This document shows positions 63,955 to 64,000 of a stretch of DNA of 64,000 bases, one piece after another (within the stretch, counting starts at the first letter, position 1; every line of letters starts with the position of its first letter). Origin of the DNA: Sphingomonas sp. Mn802worker (GTDB lineage Bacteria > Pseudomonadota > Alphaproteobacteria > Sphingomonadales > Sphingomonadaceae). The stretch lies in the NCBI RefSeq assembly GCF_000382485.1, contig NZ_AORY01000014.1:105360-169359 (forward strand), written 5' to 3'. Below the pieces are notes generated by a model, which made no database searches, was not told where the DNA came from, and saw only the letters and a list, made by a program, of their open reading frames with translations. The translations under genes were made by a program, and so were the position numbers.

Positions 63955-64000
63955 GGGTGCGGGGCGGGGCGGGGCGAGCGCGAGGAGGCCGGCGGCCTCT

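Overview
The window is high-GC DNA from an alphaproteobacterium, very probably a Sphingomonas-type member of the Sphingomonadaceae. The supporting signs are three long TonB-dependent receptors, the mutS-glnD pair, an atpHAGDC operon with a very short epsilon subunit, PhaR, a fused malic enzyme/phosphotransacetylase, and dense GTGA/ATGA start-stop overlaps. Product calls come from motif recognition in the translated sequence; no database search was run.

Layout. 1-3.6 kb: end of queA, an EF-hand protein, tgt (queuosine), a small membrane protein, a SleB-type cell wall hydrolase and a glycine-zipper lipoprotein. 3.6-12 kb: maeB, ogt, mutS, glnD. 12-20.7 kb: two paralogous TonB-dependent receptors flank infC, and one of them separates infC from thrS. 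20.9-26.2 kb: a retropepsin-like protease, a PepSY/iron-type membrane pair, a GIY-YIG protein, xth, a SirB1-type protein and a charged hypothetical.

26.4-37.7 kb is the metabolic highlight: a LacI-type regulator, a YeiH-type exporter, an MFS importer, a TonB-dependent receptor, a Gfo/Idh/MocA oxidoreductase, an aldo-keto reductase, an SsuD-like flavin monooxygenase, an FMN reductase and a SorAB-type sulfite dehydrogenase. The set reads as oxidative desulfonation of a sulfosugar (sulfoquinovose, sulfo-SMO type), in which the usual ABC importer and GH31 sulfoquinovosidase are replaced by a TonB receptor plus MFS pair and a candidate NAD-dependent (GH188-like) sulfoquinovosidase. Three matching CG-centred palindromes lie in the three control regions and define a probable LacI regulon.

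37.7-48.7 kb: a CPA2 antiporter, a Nudix domain in frame with a DUF47 protein next to a Pit phosphate transporter, an MHS-family MFS transporter, alr, a frameshifted phaR, a secreted methyltransferase, a small membrane protein, an aspartyl protease/PDZ protein and a CpaF ATPase. 49-53.9 kb: the F1 ATP synthase operon. 54-58 kb: xerC, a DUF4197 lipoprotein and priA.

58-60.7 kb is visibly more AT-rich and looks acquired. It holds a solitary Cas5 (type I-C, Cas5d-like) gene with no other cas gene and no CRISPR array, a broken IS5-family transposase and about 750 bases of decayed sequence. 60.7-64 kb: phhA, a DUF2459 protein, a small membrane-anchored hypothetical, a SRAP (YedK-like) protein and a poorly bounded acidic hypothetical. 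No rRNA, tRNA or CRISPR array was seen.
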